Shown one piece after another: positions 1-9,184 of a DNA stretch of 64,000 nt; position 1 is the first letter of the stretch; each line of letters begins with the position of its first letter. The stretch is from an uncultured Ruminococcus sp. (GTDB lineage Bacteria > Bacillota > Clostridia > Oscillospirales > Acutalibacteraceae), in the NCBI GenBank assembly GCA_900543095.1, contig UQQD01000001.1, positions 119,920 to 183,919 of the forward strand, in the 5' to 3' direction. The position numbers were made by a program, and so were the translations under genes. Under the pieces are notes generated by a model. That model saw only the letters and a program-made list of their open reading frames with translations. It searched no databases and was not told the origin of the DNA.

Positions 1-497
1 TTATAGATAACATAACACTTGCGCCTCAGCTTTTGGCAAAGGAACAGTTGAAAAAAAACGGCTCGTACAAGGGCGCAAAATCATACAAGGATGCTCAACA
101 TATGATAAGAGGGGACGCCGAGTCGTTGCTCAAAAAGGTAGGACTTTCCGAAAAGGCGGAGTCGTATCCCTGCCACCTGAGCGGCGGTCAGCAGCAGCGA
201 GTTGCCATAGCAAGGGCACTTGCGCTTGAACCCGATGTGCTTTGCTTTGACGAACCAACATCGGCCCTTGACCCCGAGCTTACAGGCGAGGTGCTTAACG
301 TAATAAAGGGGCTGAAAAGTTCAGACAGCACTATGATAGTAGTGACCCACGAAATCGAATTTGCCCACGACGTGGCAGATAAGATAATCTTTATGGCTGA
401 CGGTGTAATTACCGAAGAGGGAACGCCTCAGCAGGTTATTGATAATCCTCAAAACCCACGTACTAAGGCGTTTTTGTCAAGATTTAATCAGTATTGA
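1..497 (+). CDS. Polar amino acid ABC transporter ATP-binding protein (5'-truncated by window edge)
   Basis: The open frame runs in from the window edge, so the N-terminus and Walker A are missing. The visible part carries the ABC signature LSGGQQQR, Walker B with D-loop (VLCFDEPTSALDP) and the switch His in VVTHE, and it ends with the FLSRF tail common in GlnQ/HisP-type subunits. In the known family this ATPase powers import of polar amino acids together with a membrane permease and a binding protein, which would lie upstream of the window. The segment just before the signature (NITLAP, then a basic stretch) is also typical of the GlnQ group. The specific amino acid cannot be told. A terminator about 100 bases downstream suggests this is the last gene of its operon. 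Confidence 0.9.
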   Translation, partial: IDNITLAPQLLAKEQLKKNGSYKGAKSYKDAQHMIRGDAESLLKKVGLSEKAESYPCHLSGGQQQRVAIARALALEPDVLCFDEPTSALDPELTGEVLNVIKGLKSSDSTMIVVTHEIEFAHDVADKIIFMADGVITEEGTPQQVIDNPQNPRTKAFLSRFNQY

Positions 498-598
498 TTT
501 TGCAAAGAGCGGTTTTATGCGGTTTTAATAAACAGTAATATATTTATCGGTGTTAAAATCTGGGCAATGCCTGCGACAGTTATATCTGTACTTTGATT

Positions 599-637
599 AT
601 ATCGAGGTTGTATTTTCAGCCTCGATATTTATTTTTC
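599..637 (+). terminator. Rho-independent terminator after the ABC ATPase gene
   Basis: The 9-base arm ATATCGAGG is repeated inverted as CCTCGATAT around a short loop and is followed by a T-rich run (TTATTTTT). It closes the upstream transporter operon. Confidence 0.8.
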
Positions 638-652
638 CCTAAATATTAGATG

Positions 653-681
653 TTGAAAAAAGTACAATAAAATGTTATAAT
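653..681 (+). promoter_or_regulatory. Sigma-A-type promoter for thyX operon
   Basis: TTGAAA and TATAAT are separated by exactly 17 bases. They stand 50 bases upstream of the thyX start and just after a terminator, so this is the likely start of the thyX-tmk transcript. Confidence 0.75.
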
Positions 682-731
682 ATCTGTAACTATGTAACAG
701 TATTGAATTTTCAGACGAAAGAGGGCATATT

Positions 732-1532
732 ATGGCTATAAAAGTAAAACTGCTCAACTACACGCCAAATCCCGAACAAACCGTTGCAATGGCGGCGAAG
801 CTTTGCTATTCTCCGTCGGGTATTGAAGAAATCCGCAACGGATTGACAGAGGAAAAAACCGAGTCGTTCATAAAGATGATTACCGAACTCGGTCACGACA
901 GTACGATTGAGCACGTTTCGTTTACTTTCGGAATCGAGGGAATTTCCCGTGCCTGTTCACACCAGCTTGTGCGCCATAGAATAGCTTCATACAGTCAGCA
1001 GTCACAAAGATATGTTGACGGCACAAATTTTGAATTTGTAACTCCTCCGGAAATAGCCCGCAATGACGAGGCGCTTAAAGCTTATAATGTTGTTATTGAT
1101 ATTCAGGCAAAGGCATACAAAGAGATTCGCAACGCCCTCACGGCAGGCTATATAAAAGAATATCTGAACGGCAATATTGACGGTACAAATGAAGAAGTAA
1201 TGGAAAATTTCAAGGCGAGCAACAAAACGCAGTACAACACCTTTGTTAAAAAAGCTAACGAGGACGCGAGGTTTATTCTTCCGAACGCCACAACAACCAA
1301 GATAGTGTGTACATTTAATGCACGCAGTCTGCACAACTTTTTTGCACACAGATGCTGCAACAGAGCACAGTGGGAGATTCGTGAAGTTGCCGAACAAATG
1401 CTTTTGCAATGTCTTGAAGTTGCTCCCAATTTGTTCAAAAACTGCGGACCGTCATGCCTTTTCGGACCTTGTCCCGAGGGCAAGATGTGCTGCGGAAAGC
1501 AAAATGAAATGCGTGCAAAATACGGCAGATAA
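732..1532 (+). CDS. thyX: Flavin-dependent thymidylate synthase ThyX
   Basis: ThyX makes dTMP from dUMP using methylene-THF as carbon donor and FAD/NADPH as reductant. The 266-residue protein shows the ThyX signature RHRIASYSQQSQRY at residues 81-94 and the conserved GHDSTIEH at 54-61, which together shape the FAD and dUMP sites. The C-terminus is Cys-rich (CLFGPCPEGKMCCGK), a tail seen in some clostridial ThyX proteins. The start is ATG at 732 behind GAGGG. Thymidylate kinase follows after 12 bases, so the two consecutive steps to dTDP are probably co-transcribed. No thyA is visible in the window. Confidence 0.95.
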   Translation: MAIKVKLLNYTPNPEQTVAMAAKLCYSPSGIEEIRNGLTEEKTESFIKMITELGHDSTIEHVSFTFGIEGISRACSHQLVRHRIASYSQQSQRYVDGTNFEFVTPPEIARNDEALKAYNVVIDIQAKAYKEIRNALTAGYIKEYLNGNIDGTNEEVMENFKASNKTQYNTFVKKANEDARFILPNATTTKIVCTFNARSLHNFFAHRCCNRAQWEIREVAEQMLLQCLEVAPNLFKNCGPSCLFGPCPEGKMCCGKQNEMRAKYGR

Positions 1533-1544
1533 CCGAGGGTGTAT

Positions 1545-2210
1545 ATGAAAAGCAAATTAATTGTAATTGAAGGGCTTGACGGAAGCGGCAAGGCTACGCA
1601 AACAAAGCTGCTTGCCGAAAAGCTGGTGTCACAAGGCAGGAATGTAAAACGGCTTGAATTTCCGGATTATGACAGCCCAAGCTCGTCGCTTGTAAAAATG
1701 TATCTCGGCGGCGAATTCGGCGAAAAGCCCGAGGATGTAAACGCTTATGCCGCATCTGCCTTTTATGCCGTTGACAGGGCTGCAAGTTATTTAAAATATT
1801 GGAAAAACGATTGCTGTAACGGCAGTGTTATTCTCTGCGACCGCTACTGCACGTCAAATATAATTTATCAAATGTCAAAGGTCAGTATAGATGAGCGCGA
1901 CCGTTTTATCGAGTGGCAGAACGATTTTGAATATAACAAGCTCGGTTTGCCAAAGCCCGACGCCGTAATATATCTTGACGTTGAGCCTGAGGTTTCACAA
2001 AAGCTGATGGAAAAGCGTTACTGCGGCGACAAGTCAAAAATGGATTTACACGAAAAGAACGTCAGGTTTTTGCTTGAATGTCGTGAAAGCGCACTCTATG
2101 CCGCTGAAAAATGCGGCTGGATAAAGATTAATTGCTGTGAAAACGGCGATATTAAGTCTATTGAAAAAATTGCAGAAGAAATCGAAAACGTTGTATCCGA
2201 TATTCTGTAA
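1545..2210 (+). CDS. tmk: Thymidylate kinase
   Basis: The protein phosphorylates dTMP to dTDP. The N-terminus carries the P-loop GLDGSGKAT, with the DRY-type motif (CDRYCTSN) and a lid-like Arg/Lys-rich segment further on. At about 221 residues it has the usual length for the family. The frame is open from a GTG at 1539, but that codon overlaps the CGAGGG ribosome binding site, so ATG at 1545 is the better start. It sits directly behind thyX, the preceding pathway step. Some clostridial relatives are called Tmk-like deoxynucleotide kinases, and the exact nucleotide preference is inferred. Confidence 0.88.
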   Translation: MKSKLIVIEGLDGSGKATQTKLLAEKLVSQGRNVKRLEFPDYDSPSSSLVKMYLGGEFGEKPEDVNAYAASAFYAVDRAASYLKYWKNDCCNGSVILCDRYCTSNIIYQMSKVSIDERDRFIEWQNDFEYNKLGLPKPDAVIYLDVEPEVSQKLMEKRYCGDKSKMDLHEKNVRFLLECRESALYAAEKCGWIKINCCENGDIKSIEKIAEEIENVVSDIL

Positions 2211-2274
2211 TAAAAATGAATATTATATTTTTTACAGCGTAAAATCAGTATAGGATACAGAAAGGACGGCAAAT

Positions 2275-2814
2275 ATGTTTTATCTTTTTCTTGCGGAGGG
2301 GTTTGAAGAAACCGAGGCCATTGCAACGCTTGACGTTATGCGTCGCTCAAAGCTGAGCGTTCAGACGGTAGGCGTAACGGGCAGACAGGTAACAAGCTCG
2401 CACAAGGTTACGGTTACGGCTGACATCGTTATAGACGATGTTTCATTGGATAATATCGAGGGCGTGGTGCTTCCCGGAGGAATGCCGGGCACGCTGAATC
2501 TTGAAAAGAATGAAAAGGTGCTTGAATATACAAAATACTGCTTTGAAAACGGCAAGATAGTTGCGGCAATATGCGCCGCTCCGTCAATTCTCGGTCATCT
2601 CGGAATTCTAAAGGGCAAAAAGGCTACTTGCTTTCCGGGCTTTGAAAACGAGCTTGACTGCAAGGAATATACTGCCTCACACACTCAAACCGACGGACTT
2701 GTGGTTACCGCAAAGGGCGCAGGCTGTGCCGTGGAGTTTGGGCACGCAATAGCCTGCCTTGCCGCTTCAAAGGCTGTTGCCGATAATGTGATTGGAGATA
2801 TGCAATGCCTCTGA
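2275..2814 (+). CDS. DJ-1/PfpI family protein (YajL/ThiJ-like)
   Basis: This is a 179-residue flavodoxin-like DJ-1 superfamily protein. The reactive Cys is residue 100 in AAICAAPSILG, on the nucleophile elbow, and the conserved acidic partner lies in GFEETEA near residues 9-15. VVLPGGMPG at 64-72 is another hallmark. Family members act as oxidative-stress sensors, glyoxalase III or deglycase-type enzymes, and the activity of this one cannot be read from sequence. A good AAAGGA site precedes the ATG. Its last 10 bases overlap the start of the next gene, so the two are translationally coupled. Confidence 0.88.
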   Translation: MFYLFLAEGFEETEAIATLDVMRRSKLSVQTVGVTGRQVTSSHKVTVTADIVIDDVSLDNIEGVVLPGGMPGTLNLEKNEKVLEYTKYCFENGKIVAAICAAPSILGHLGILKGKKATCFPGFENELDCKEYTASHTQTDGLVVTAKGAGCAVEFGHAIACLAASKAVADNVIGDMQCL

Positions 2815-3389
2815 AAAATGTCAGAGAACGAAAATCTATGCTCCGTGCAAAATACAAAAAGCTGAGGAGCGAATGTCCTGCCAACCTTAAGCTCAGGCTT
2901 GACAATGCCGTTGCGGAAAATTTTCTCAGACTTGAGGAATACAAGTCATGCAAAACGCTTTTCACCTTTGTTTCAATGCCTATTGAATGTGATACGCACA
3001 AAATAATAGAAAGAGCGTTCAAGGACGGCAAGGCTGTTGCCGTCCCCAAATGCCGCAACAAAAACGGCGAAATGGATTTTTATTATATTGCTTCTCTTGA
3101 CGATTTGAAAAAGGGCTGTTTTTCTACCTTGGAACCCGATCCCGAAAAGTGCGGGCTTGCAGAAGATTTTTCGGACGCACTTTGTATTGTCCCCGGATTA
3201 TGCTTTGATTTTCTGGGCTACCGTTTGGGCTTCGGCGGTGGATATTACGACCGCTTTCTTGAAAAATTCAGCGGAGTTTCCGTTGGCATATGTTACTCAA
3301 AATGTATTGAAAAAGAACTTCCCAGGGGAGTTTTTGATAAACAGACGGATATACTTGTAACCGAAAAATTCATTAACTATAAACCATAA
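2805..3389 (+). CDS. 5-formyltetrahydrofolate cyclo-ligase (MTHFS)
   Basis: The enzyme converts 5-formyl-THF to 5,10-methenyl-THF with ATP, recycling folate. The diagnostic C-terminal motif LGFGGGYYDRF follows the VPGLCFD segment, and an N-terminal basic region precedes the RLEEYKSCKTLF helix. At 194 residues the length is normal. It overlaps the DJ-1 gene by 10 bases. The folate link to ThyX upstream, which consumes methylene-THF, makes joint expression sensible, although that is inference. Confidence 0.92.
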   Translation: MPLKNVRERKSMLRAKYKKLRSECPANLKLRLDNAVAENFLRLEEYKSCKTLFTFVSMPIECDTHKIIERAFKDGKAVAVPKCRNKNGEMDFYYIASLDDLKKGCFSTLEPDPEKCGLAEDFSDALCIVPGLCFDFLGYRLGFGGGYYDRFLEKFSGVSVGICYSKCIEKELPRGVFDKQTDILVTEKFINYKP

Positions 3390-3409
3390 AGATTAAAGGA
3401 ATGGTACAA

Positions 3410-4753
3410 ATGAGCGTTGACAACTACAACAATCAGTCAAATCTTGAAGAGCAGAGACGCAGAAAGGCTGAAAATTTTCGCCTTAATATTCAGGAAACCT
3501 ATGATGATGAATACGACTACGAAAGCTACGCCGACGGTCCCTCAGAGCTTAATTCCTACAGCGGACAGGATGTTAAGGAGCAGATAGAGCGTGAATCTAA
3601 GAAATCTCTCAAAATAAAGAAAAAGGCTGAAAAAAAAGAGCTTAAAGCAAAGAACAAGCGCAACCGCAGAATATTCCGCTGGATATGGATAATATCGGTA
3701 ATTATTGTCGGCGCAATGGTTTCTGTGTTTATGATAATCGGTATGAACGACTTGCTCGCAATAAACCGCACAAGCTCGGATACCGTTAAAGTAAAAATTC
3801 CGAAAGATCCTACGCTTGAACAGGTTGCCGATTTGCTTAAATCAAACGAAATCATTGACGAACCGATTTACTTTAAGATGTTCGCAAAGTTTACAAAGTC
3901 TGCCGATGATTTTTCGCAGGGTACATATGAGCTGAGAAAAAATATGGATTATCAGGCAATACTTACTAATCTTGAAGGCTCAACAAATCGAACCGATACA
4001 GTTTCTGTAACAATTATTGAAGGTCAGAATGTTCTTGAAATTGCAAACACTCTCTATGACGACGGTGCAATCAGCGATAAGGACAAGTTCCTTGAGCTTT
4101 GCAACTCAAATAATTTTGACAATGATTTCAGCTTTTTGAAAGACATAAACAATTCCGATGAAAGATATTATAAGCTTGAGGGTTACCTATATCCCGATAA
4201 GTATGATTTTTATCTCAACGAGGACCCCGAAAGCGCTATATACAAATTCCTGAACAACTATGAATCCAAAATCAATGAAAAGCAGGAATTCAGCGGCTAT
4301 GACAATACATATACCGTTCAGAAAATGATTGAAGAATCAGGGACAAGCTATTCTCTTGATGAGATAATGCGAATAGCTTCAATCGTTCAGGCGGAAGCCG
4401 CAAACAAAGATGATATGTATTATATTTCTTCAATTTTGCACAACAGACTTTCGGCTGATTCAAGTATGGGCGTTTCAAATCTTGGTCTTGATTCTACAAA
4501 ATACTATCCCTACAGAAGTGAGTCGGACGTTCCAAACGAACTCGGAAGCGATTATGTCAGCAATTATGATACATATAACAAGTCGGGACTTCCCGCAGGA
4601 CCGATTTGTAATCCGGGTATGGACGCCATAAAAGCGGCAATTTGCCCGAATGATACGAATTACTACTTCTTCTGTCACGATAAGGACGGACAAGCATATT
4701 ACGCCTCAACTCTGTACGAGCATCAAGCAAATCTGGGGAAGATAGAGTCATGA
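3410..4753 (+). CDS. mltG: Endolytic transglycosylase MltG (YceG-like)
   Basis: MltG is a membrane-bound lytic transglycosylase that cuts nascent glycan strands and sets their length. The protein has a charged cytoplasmic N-terminus of about 85 residues (longer than in E. coli, rich in Glu/Lys/Arg), one transmembrane helix near residues 90-115, a LysM-like segment and the YceG catalytic region with ASIVQAEA, whose Glu is the expected catalytic residue, followed by YNTY and GLPAGPICNPG. An in-frame ATG at 3401 abuts the AAAGGA site, so ATG at 3410 is preferred. The next gene overlaps it by four bases. Confidence 0.92.
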   Translation: MSVDNYNNQSNLEEQRRRKAENFRLNIQETYDDEYDYESYADGPSELNSYSGQDVKEQIERESKKSLKIKKKAEKKELKAKNKRNRRIFRWIWIISVIIVGAMVSVFMIIGMNDLLAINRTSSDTVKVKIPKDPTLEQVADLLKSNEIIDEPIYFKMFAKFTKSADDFSQGTYELRKNMDYQAILTNLEGSTNRTDTVSVTIIEGQNVLEIANTLYDDGAISDKDKFLELCNSNNFDNDFSFLKDINNSDERYYKLEGYLYPDKYDFYLNEDPESAIYKFLNNYESKINEKQEFSGYDNTYTVQKMIEESGTSYSLDEIMRIASIVQAEAANKDDMYYISSILHNRLSADSSMGVSNLGLDSTKYYPYRSESDVPNELGSDYVSNYDTYNKSGLPAGPICNPGMDAIKAAICPNDTNYYFFCHDKDGQAYYASTLYEHQANLGKIES

Positions 4754-5967
4754 TAAAAAAACCTGAAATTCTTTCTCCGGCAGGAGATCTTGAGTGCCTT
4801 AATTCGGCTCTCAGTTTTGGCGCAGACGCAGTGTTCCTTGCGGGTAAGCTGTTCGGAATGCGCTCTGCCCCCAAAAACTTTGATAAATCAGACTTAAAAA
4901 AGGCTTGCGAGCTTGCACATTCAATGGGGAAAAAAGTACACCTCACCTGCAATATTCTGCCGCATAACCGTGAGCTTTCGGCTTTGCCCGACTATTTGAC
5001 CTACGCACAGGAGTGCAAAGTTGACGCGTTTATTATCGCAGACCTCGGAATTTTTGAGGCGGCAAAAAAATATGCTCCCAATGTCGCACGCCACATTTCC
5101 ACTCAGGCAGGCGTAACAAACTACGCCGCCGCAAACGTGCTGTATAATATGGGAGCGTCAAGGGTTGTTCTTGCAAGGGAAATTCCGCTTGATGAGATTG
5201 CCGAAATGCGTGCAAAGGTGCCGAGCGAGCTTGAAATCGAGTGCTTTGTACACGGAGCAATGTGCGTTTCGTTTTCGGGAAGATGTCTTATTTCGAGTTA
5301 TATGACGGGCAGAGACGCAAACCACGGCGATTGTGCTCAGCCCTGCCGCTGGAAATATCATTTGTATGAAGAAAATCGTGACGGTCAGTATTTTCCTGTT
5401 GAAGAAACCTGCGACGGGACATATCTCTATAATTCCCGTGATTTGTGTATGATTGAGCATATCCCCGAACTCGTAAAGGCCGGAATTTCGAGCTTTAAAA
5501 TAGAGGGAAGAGCAAAGTCGGCATACTACACCGCCGTAACAACAAATGCCTACCGCCACGCAGTTGACGACTTTTTTGCCGAGGGTGAAAGCTATACTTT
5601 GAAACCTTGGATAAAGGAAGAGCTTGACAAGATAAGCCACAGAGAGTATAACACGGGATTTTATTTTAACACCGAACCCGGACAGGTGACGGGCAACGGC
5701 GGATATATCCGTCATTACGATGTGGTTGCGGTTTGCGAAAGTTCGGTTGACGATACAACGTCGGTTATATCTCAGCGCAACAAATTTTATGTTGGTGATA
5801 CGCTTGACGTTTTGCCGCCGAGCGGAATACCGTTTTTAACAAAATGTCTGTCGCTTGAAAATGCGGACGGCATAGCAGTAGAGAGCGCACCGCACCCGAC
5901 AGAACGGCTGACTATGAAATCAGACCATATTATTCCGCAGGGTTCTGTAATAAGAAAGAAAAAATAA
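4750..5967 (+). CDS. Peptidase U32 family protein (RlhA/YegQ-like)
   Basis: The protein begins with the typical PEILSPAGDLECLNSAL and contains the U32 signature region with its Cys cluster (CFVHGAMCVSFSGRC, then CAQPCRW). Family members with this layout include collagenase-like proteases and the RNA hydroxylases RlhA/TrhP, which act on 23S rRNA or tRNA uridines with prephenate-linked chemistry. In those proteins the Cys residues bind an Fe-S cluster. Which of these roles applies here is not decidable by eye, and an RNA hydroxylase is at least as likely as a protease. ATGA overlap with mltG couples translation. The mltG-U32 pair is common in Firmicutes. Confidence 0.85.
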   Translation: MIKKPEILSPAGDLECLNSALSFGADAVFLAGKLFGMRSAPKNFDKSDLKKACELAHSMGKKVHLTCNILPHNRELSALPDYLTYAQECKVDAFIIADLGIFEAAKKYAPNVARHISTQAGVTNYAAANVLYNMGASRVVLAREIPLDEIAEMRAKVPSELEIECFVHGAMCVSFSGRCLISSYMTGRDANHGDCAQPCRWKYHLYEENRDGQYFPVEETCDGTYLYNSRDLCMIEHIPELVKAGISSFKIEGRAKSAYYTAVTTNAYRHAVDDFFAEGESYTLKPWIKEELDKISHREYNTGFYFNTEPGQVTGNGGYIRHYDVVAVCESSVDDTTSVISQRNKFYVGDTLDVLPPSGIPFLTKCLSLENADGIAVESAPHPTERLTMKSDHIIPQGSVIRKKK

Positions 5968-6023
5968 AAATCTGAGCTTTGTGAAACGCAAAAATACAGA
6001 GAAATAAAAAGCTGTAAAAACTG

Positions 6024-6052
6024 TTGACAATCTCAGCAAACAGTCTTATAAT
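6024..6052 (+). promoter_or_regulatory. Consensus promoter for the alaS T-box transcript
   Basis: A full TTGACA -35 box and TATAAT -10 box are 17 bases apart, immediately upstream of the T-box leader. Confidence 0.85.
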
Positions 6053-6058
6053 TTATAG

Positions 6059-6303
6059 GAAATATAAAATTCGGCAATGACGGGATCAGCTGATTTTAAG
6101 CCCCTCAGAGAGAAGTCGGTCGGTGCAAGACTTCGGGCAAGGCTTCAGCGTGCCGCCCCTGAGCTTCGTGTGACTAAGCACGACGTTTTTCAGCGTTAAT
6201 GAAATGTAATCTGACGATTACTCAAAGCGGACGCATTGCGTCAATTTGGGTGGTACCGCAGGAATTATCCTGTCCCATTTTTATGGGGCAGGTTTTATTT
6301 TTG
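6059..6303 (+). promoter_or_regulatory. T-box riboswitch controlling alaS
   Basis: The leader shows the near-invariant T-box TGGGTGGTACCGC at 6247-6259, which pairs with the NCCA end of uncharged tRNA. The base of Stem I is formed by CTCAG (6104-6108) and CTGAG (6159-6163), followed by the conserved AGAGA bulge and GGTGCAAG. Two adjacent GCC triplets (6152-6157) just 5' of CTGAG are the likely specifier for alanine. A terminator hairpin (arms at 6269-6278 and 6283-6292) with a long T run competes with the antiterminator. Uncharged tRNA-Ala should therefore switch on alaS. The exact loop limits are estimated. Confidence 0.92.
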
Positions 6304-6331
6304 TCATAACATTGCCAAAAGGAGAATAATT

Positions 6332-8965
6332 ATGGAATGGACAGGACTTAACGATCTGCGAGAAAAATTCCTATCGTTTTTTGAATCAAAGGGATGTCTC
6401 AGACTTCCGAGCTTTTCGCTTGTTCCAAAGGACGATAACAGCCTTTTGCTTATCAACAGCGGAATGGCACCAATGAAAAAATACTTTACCGGTGAAGTAA
6501 CGCCTCCGCGCAAGCGTGTTACTACCTGCCAAAAATGTATCCGTACCCCGGATATTGAGCGTGTAGGAATTACCGCACGCCACGGCACGTTTTTTGAGAT
6601 GCTCGGCAACTTCTCGTTCGGTGATTATTTCAAGCGTGAAGCTACCGCATGGGCGTGGGAATTCTTCACAAAGGTGCTTGAAATGCCTGCCGACAAGCTT
6701 TATGTATCAATCTATCAGGACGACGATGAAGCATACAAGATTTGGACGGAGGAGGTAGGTGTGAATCCGTCGCATATGGTGCGCCTCGGAAAAGAGGACA
6801 ATTTCTGGGAGCACGGTTCAGGTCCGTGCGGACCTTGTTCGGAAATCTATTTTGACCGAGGTCCCGAAAAAGGCTGCGGCAAGCCCGACTGCCATGTCGG
6901 ATGTGAATGTGACAGATATGTTGAGGTATGGAACCTTGTGTTCACTCAGTTTGAAAGTGACGGAAAGGGCAACTATACTCCTCTTGATCACCCCAACATC
7001 GACACAGGTATGGGACTTGAACGCCTTGCCTGCGTAATGCAGGGAGTTGACAACCTGTTTTTGGTTGATACAATTCAGAACATAATGAAAAAGATTTCTG
7101 AAATAACAGGTGTGGAATACGGCGAAGATCCCGAAAAAGACGTTTCACTGCGTGTTATTACTGACCATATCCGCAGCACCACCTTTATGATTGGCGACGG
7201 CGTAATGCCGTCAAACGAGGGCAAGGGTTATGTGCTTCGCAGACTTCTCAGACGTGCCGCACGTCACGGCAGATTGCTCGGCTACACGGAGCCGTTCCTC
7301 TACAAGGTTTGCGATACCGTCATCAAGGAAAATCTTGTTGCATATCCCGAACTAAAGGAGAAAGAGGACTTCATCATCAAGGTAATCCGTGTTGAAGAAG
7401 AAAGCTTTGCAAAGACGGTTGATCAGGGCATAAAAATGCTCCAAAACATAATTGACGACGCTCAGATAAAGACGCTGAGCGGCGAAGATGCGTTCAAACT
7501 CAACGACACCTACGGCTTCCCGATAGATCTGACAAAAGAAATCCTTGGGGAAAAGGGAATTAATGTTGACGTTGAACGTTTTCACGAGCTGTTAAAGGAA
7601 CAGAAGAAGCGTTCCCGTGATGCGCGCAAAAACGCAGGCGCAGACGCATGGATCTCAGACGCCACCGACCTTTCGGACATTAATAAGACCGAGTTTGTCG
7701 GATATACCGAGCTTGAATGTAATTCAAAGGTGCTTGCAATCGTAAAAGACGGTATAAGAATAGACAGTGCGGGCGAGGGCGAAAACGTAGTTCTTGTGCT
7801 TGACAAAACTCCGTTTTATGCCGAGAGCGGCGGTCAGGTCGGCGACACAGGCGTTGTTGAAAGCGGCAGCTTTTCGGCAGATGTCTGCAACACCACCAAA
7901 GACCCGTCGGGCAAAATATTCCTGCACGAAACGCTTATTAAGAGCGGAAATATCAGCGTAGGCTCACAGGTTAAATCTACGGTTGACAAAGAGCGCCGCG
8001 CCGATATAACACGCAACCATACTGCGGCCCATCTTTTGCAGGCGGCTCTCAGACAGGTGCTCGGCAGCCATGTTCAGCAGGCAGGTCAGCTTGTTTCCGA
8101 CACAACCCTGCGTTTTGACTTTACCCATTTTGAGGCAATGAGCGCAAAGGAGCTTATCGAAGTAGAAAACCTTGTAAACCAAAAGATTTTTGAGGCTATT
8201 GAGGTCAACACCCGTGAAATGCCGATTGAAGAAGCAAAGAAGCTCGGAGCAATGGCGTTGTTCGGCGAAAAATACGGCGATGTGGTTCGAGTTGTAAGCG
8301 CAGGAGATTTCTCGGTTGAATTCTGCGGCGGCACGCACGCAAAGAACACCTCAAATCTCGGACTGTTCAAGATTCGTCAGGAAGGTTCTGTTGCGGCAGG
8401 CGTAAGAAGAATTGAAGCTATAACAGGCTACGGTGTGCTTAATTATATCAACAATATTCACGCAGCGGTAGTCGGCGTTTGTGAAATGCTCAAAATTAAC
8501 GATCCCAGAAAGGTTGTAGAGGGCGTAAAGAAGGTCGAGGAAAATCTCCGTACACAGCAAAAAGAGATTGCAGATCTGAATTCAAAGCTTGCGGTAACCC
8601 GTCTTGCGGAGTTTTTCTCCGGAACGGAAATCGAAAACGGCGTAAGAATAGTTACCGGCAAATTAGACGGCGTAAATGCAGACGTGCTCCGCACAATGTG
8701 CGAGCGCGGAAAAGATATGGCTCCCAATGCGGTAATCGTGCTTGCGGCTACAAACGACGGAAAGGTAACGTTTGCGTCGGCTTGCGGAAAAAAGGCTCTT
8801 GAAAACGGTGCAAATGCAGGAAAAATTGTAAAGGCCGTTGCACAGGCGGCAGGCGGTAACGGCGGCGGCAAGCCGGATCTTGCAATGGCAGGAGCAAAAG
8901 CCCCCGAAAAGGTTGACTCTGCCCTTGCAATCGTAAAAGAAACCGTGTACGCAATGCTGAAATGA
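6332..8965 (+). CDS. alaS: Alanyl-tRNA synthetase
   Basis: AlaS charges tRNA-Ala and edits Ser/Gly mischarging. The 877-residue protein has the class II catalytic core (start MEWTGLNDLR, RHGTFFEMLGNFSFGDYF), the second additional domain with the editing motif HTAAH and CGGTH for Zn binding, and a C-terminal DHHA1/C-Ala domain (GGNGGGKPDLAMAGA). The frame stays open upstream to 6236, but that part lies inside the T-box. ATG at 6332 follows AAAAGGAG and gives the standard N-terminus. It is a stand-alone unit under T-box control. Confidence 0.97.
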   Translation: MEWTGLNDLREKFLSFFESKGCLRLPSFSLVPKDDNSLLLINSGMAPMKKYFTGEVTPPRKRVTTCQKCIRTPDIERVGITARHGTFFEMLGNFSFGDYFKREATAWAWEFFTKVLEMPADKLYVSIYQDDDEAYKIWTEEVGVNPSHMVRLGKEDNFWEHGSGPCGPCSEIYFDRGPEKGCGKPDCHVGCECDRYVEVWNLVFTQFESDGKGNYTPLDHPNIDTGMGLERLACVMQGVDNLFLVDTIQNIMKKISEITGVEYGEDPEKDVSLRVITDHIRSTTFMIGDGVMPSNEGKGYVLRRLLRRAARHGRLLGYTEPFLYKVCDTVIKENLVAYPELKEKEDFIIKVIRVEEESFAKTVDQGIKMLQNIIDDAQIKTLSGEDAFKLNDTYGFPIDLTKEILGEKGINVDVERFHELLKEQKKRSRDARKNAGADAWISDATDLSDINKTEFVGYTELECNSKVLAIVKDGIRIDSAGEGENVVLVLDKTPFYAESGGQVGDTGVVESGSFSADVCNTTKDPSGKIFLHETLIKSGNISVGSQVKSTVDKERRADITRNHTAAHLLQAALRQVLGSHVQQAGQLVSDTTLRFDFTHFEAMSAKELIEVENLVNQKIFEAIEVNTREMPIEEAKKLGAMALFGEKYGDVVRVVSAGDFSVEFCGGTHAKNTSNLGLFKIRQEGSVAAGVRRIEAITGYGVLNYINNIHAAVVGVCEMLKINDPRKVVEGVKKVEENLRTQQKEIADLNSKLAVTRLAEFFSGTEIENGVRIVTGKLDGVNADVLRTMCERGKDMAPNAVIVLAATNDGKVTFASACGKKALENGANAGKIVKAVAQAAGGNGGGKPDLAMAGAKAPEKVDSALAIVKETVYAMLK

Positions 8966-9098
8966 TGAGTAGGTTAAGCAGACGCCATTGTTTTATTGGC
9001 GGCTCAACAACCGAAAGCTGAGTTGGATTGTGCAAAATTAACAAATATCGTCACAAAACCTTGTGCAATAAGCGAGGTTACAAATCCTTAAAAACCAT

Positions 9099-9126
9099 TG
9101 AATTTTTGATACAATTATTGTATAAT
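9099..9126 (+). promoter_or_regulatory. Promoter for the surface-protein gene
   Basis: TTGAAT and TATAAT are 16 bases apart, 60 bases before the start codon. The following AGGAGGAG ribosome binding site is very strong, so the product may be abundant. Confidence 0.65.
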
Positions 9127-9184
9127 TAATTCACTGAGAAATATAGTTTCTCGGCTGAACGAACAATTTTAGGAGGAGATTAAA

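Noticed and set aside
6236..6331. N-terminal extension of alaS from the first in-frame start
   Set aside because: It overlaps the T-box and its terminator; the ATG at 6332 with AAAAGGAG gives the normal N-terminus.
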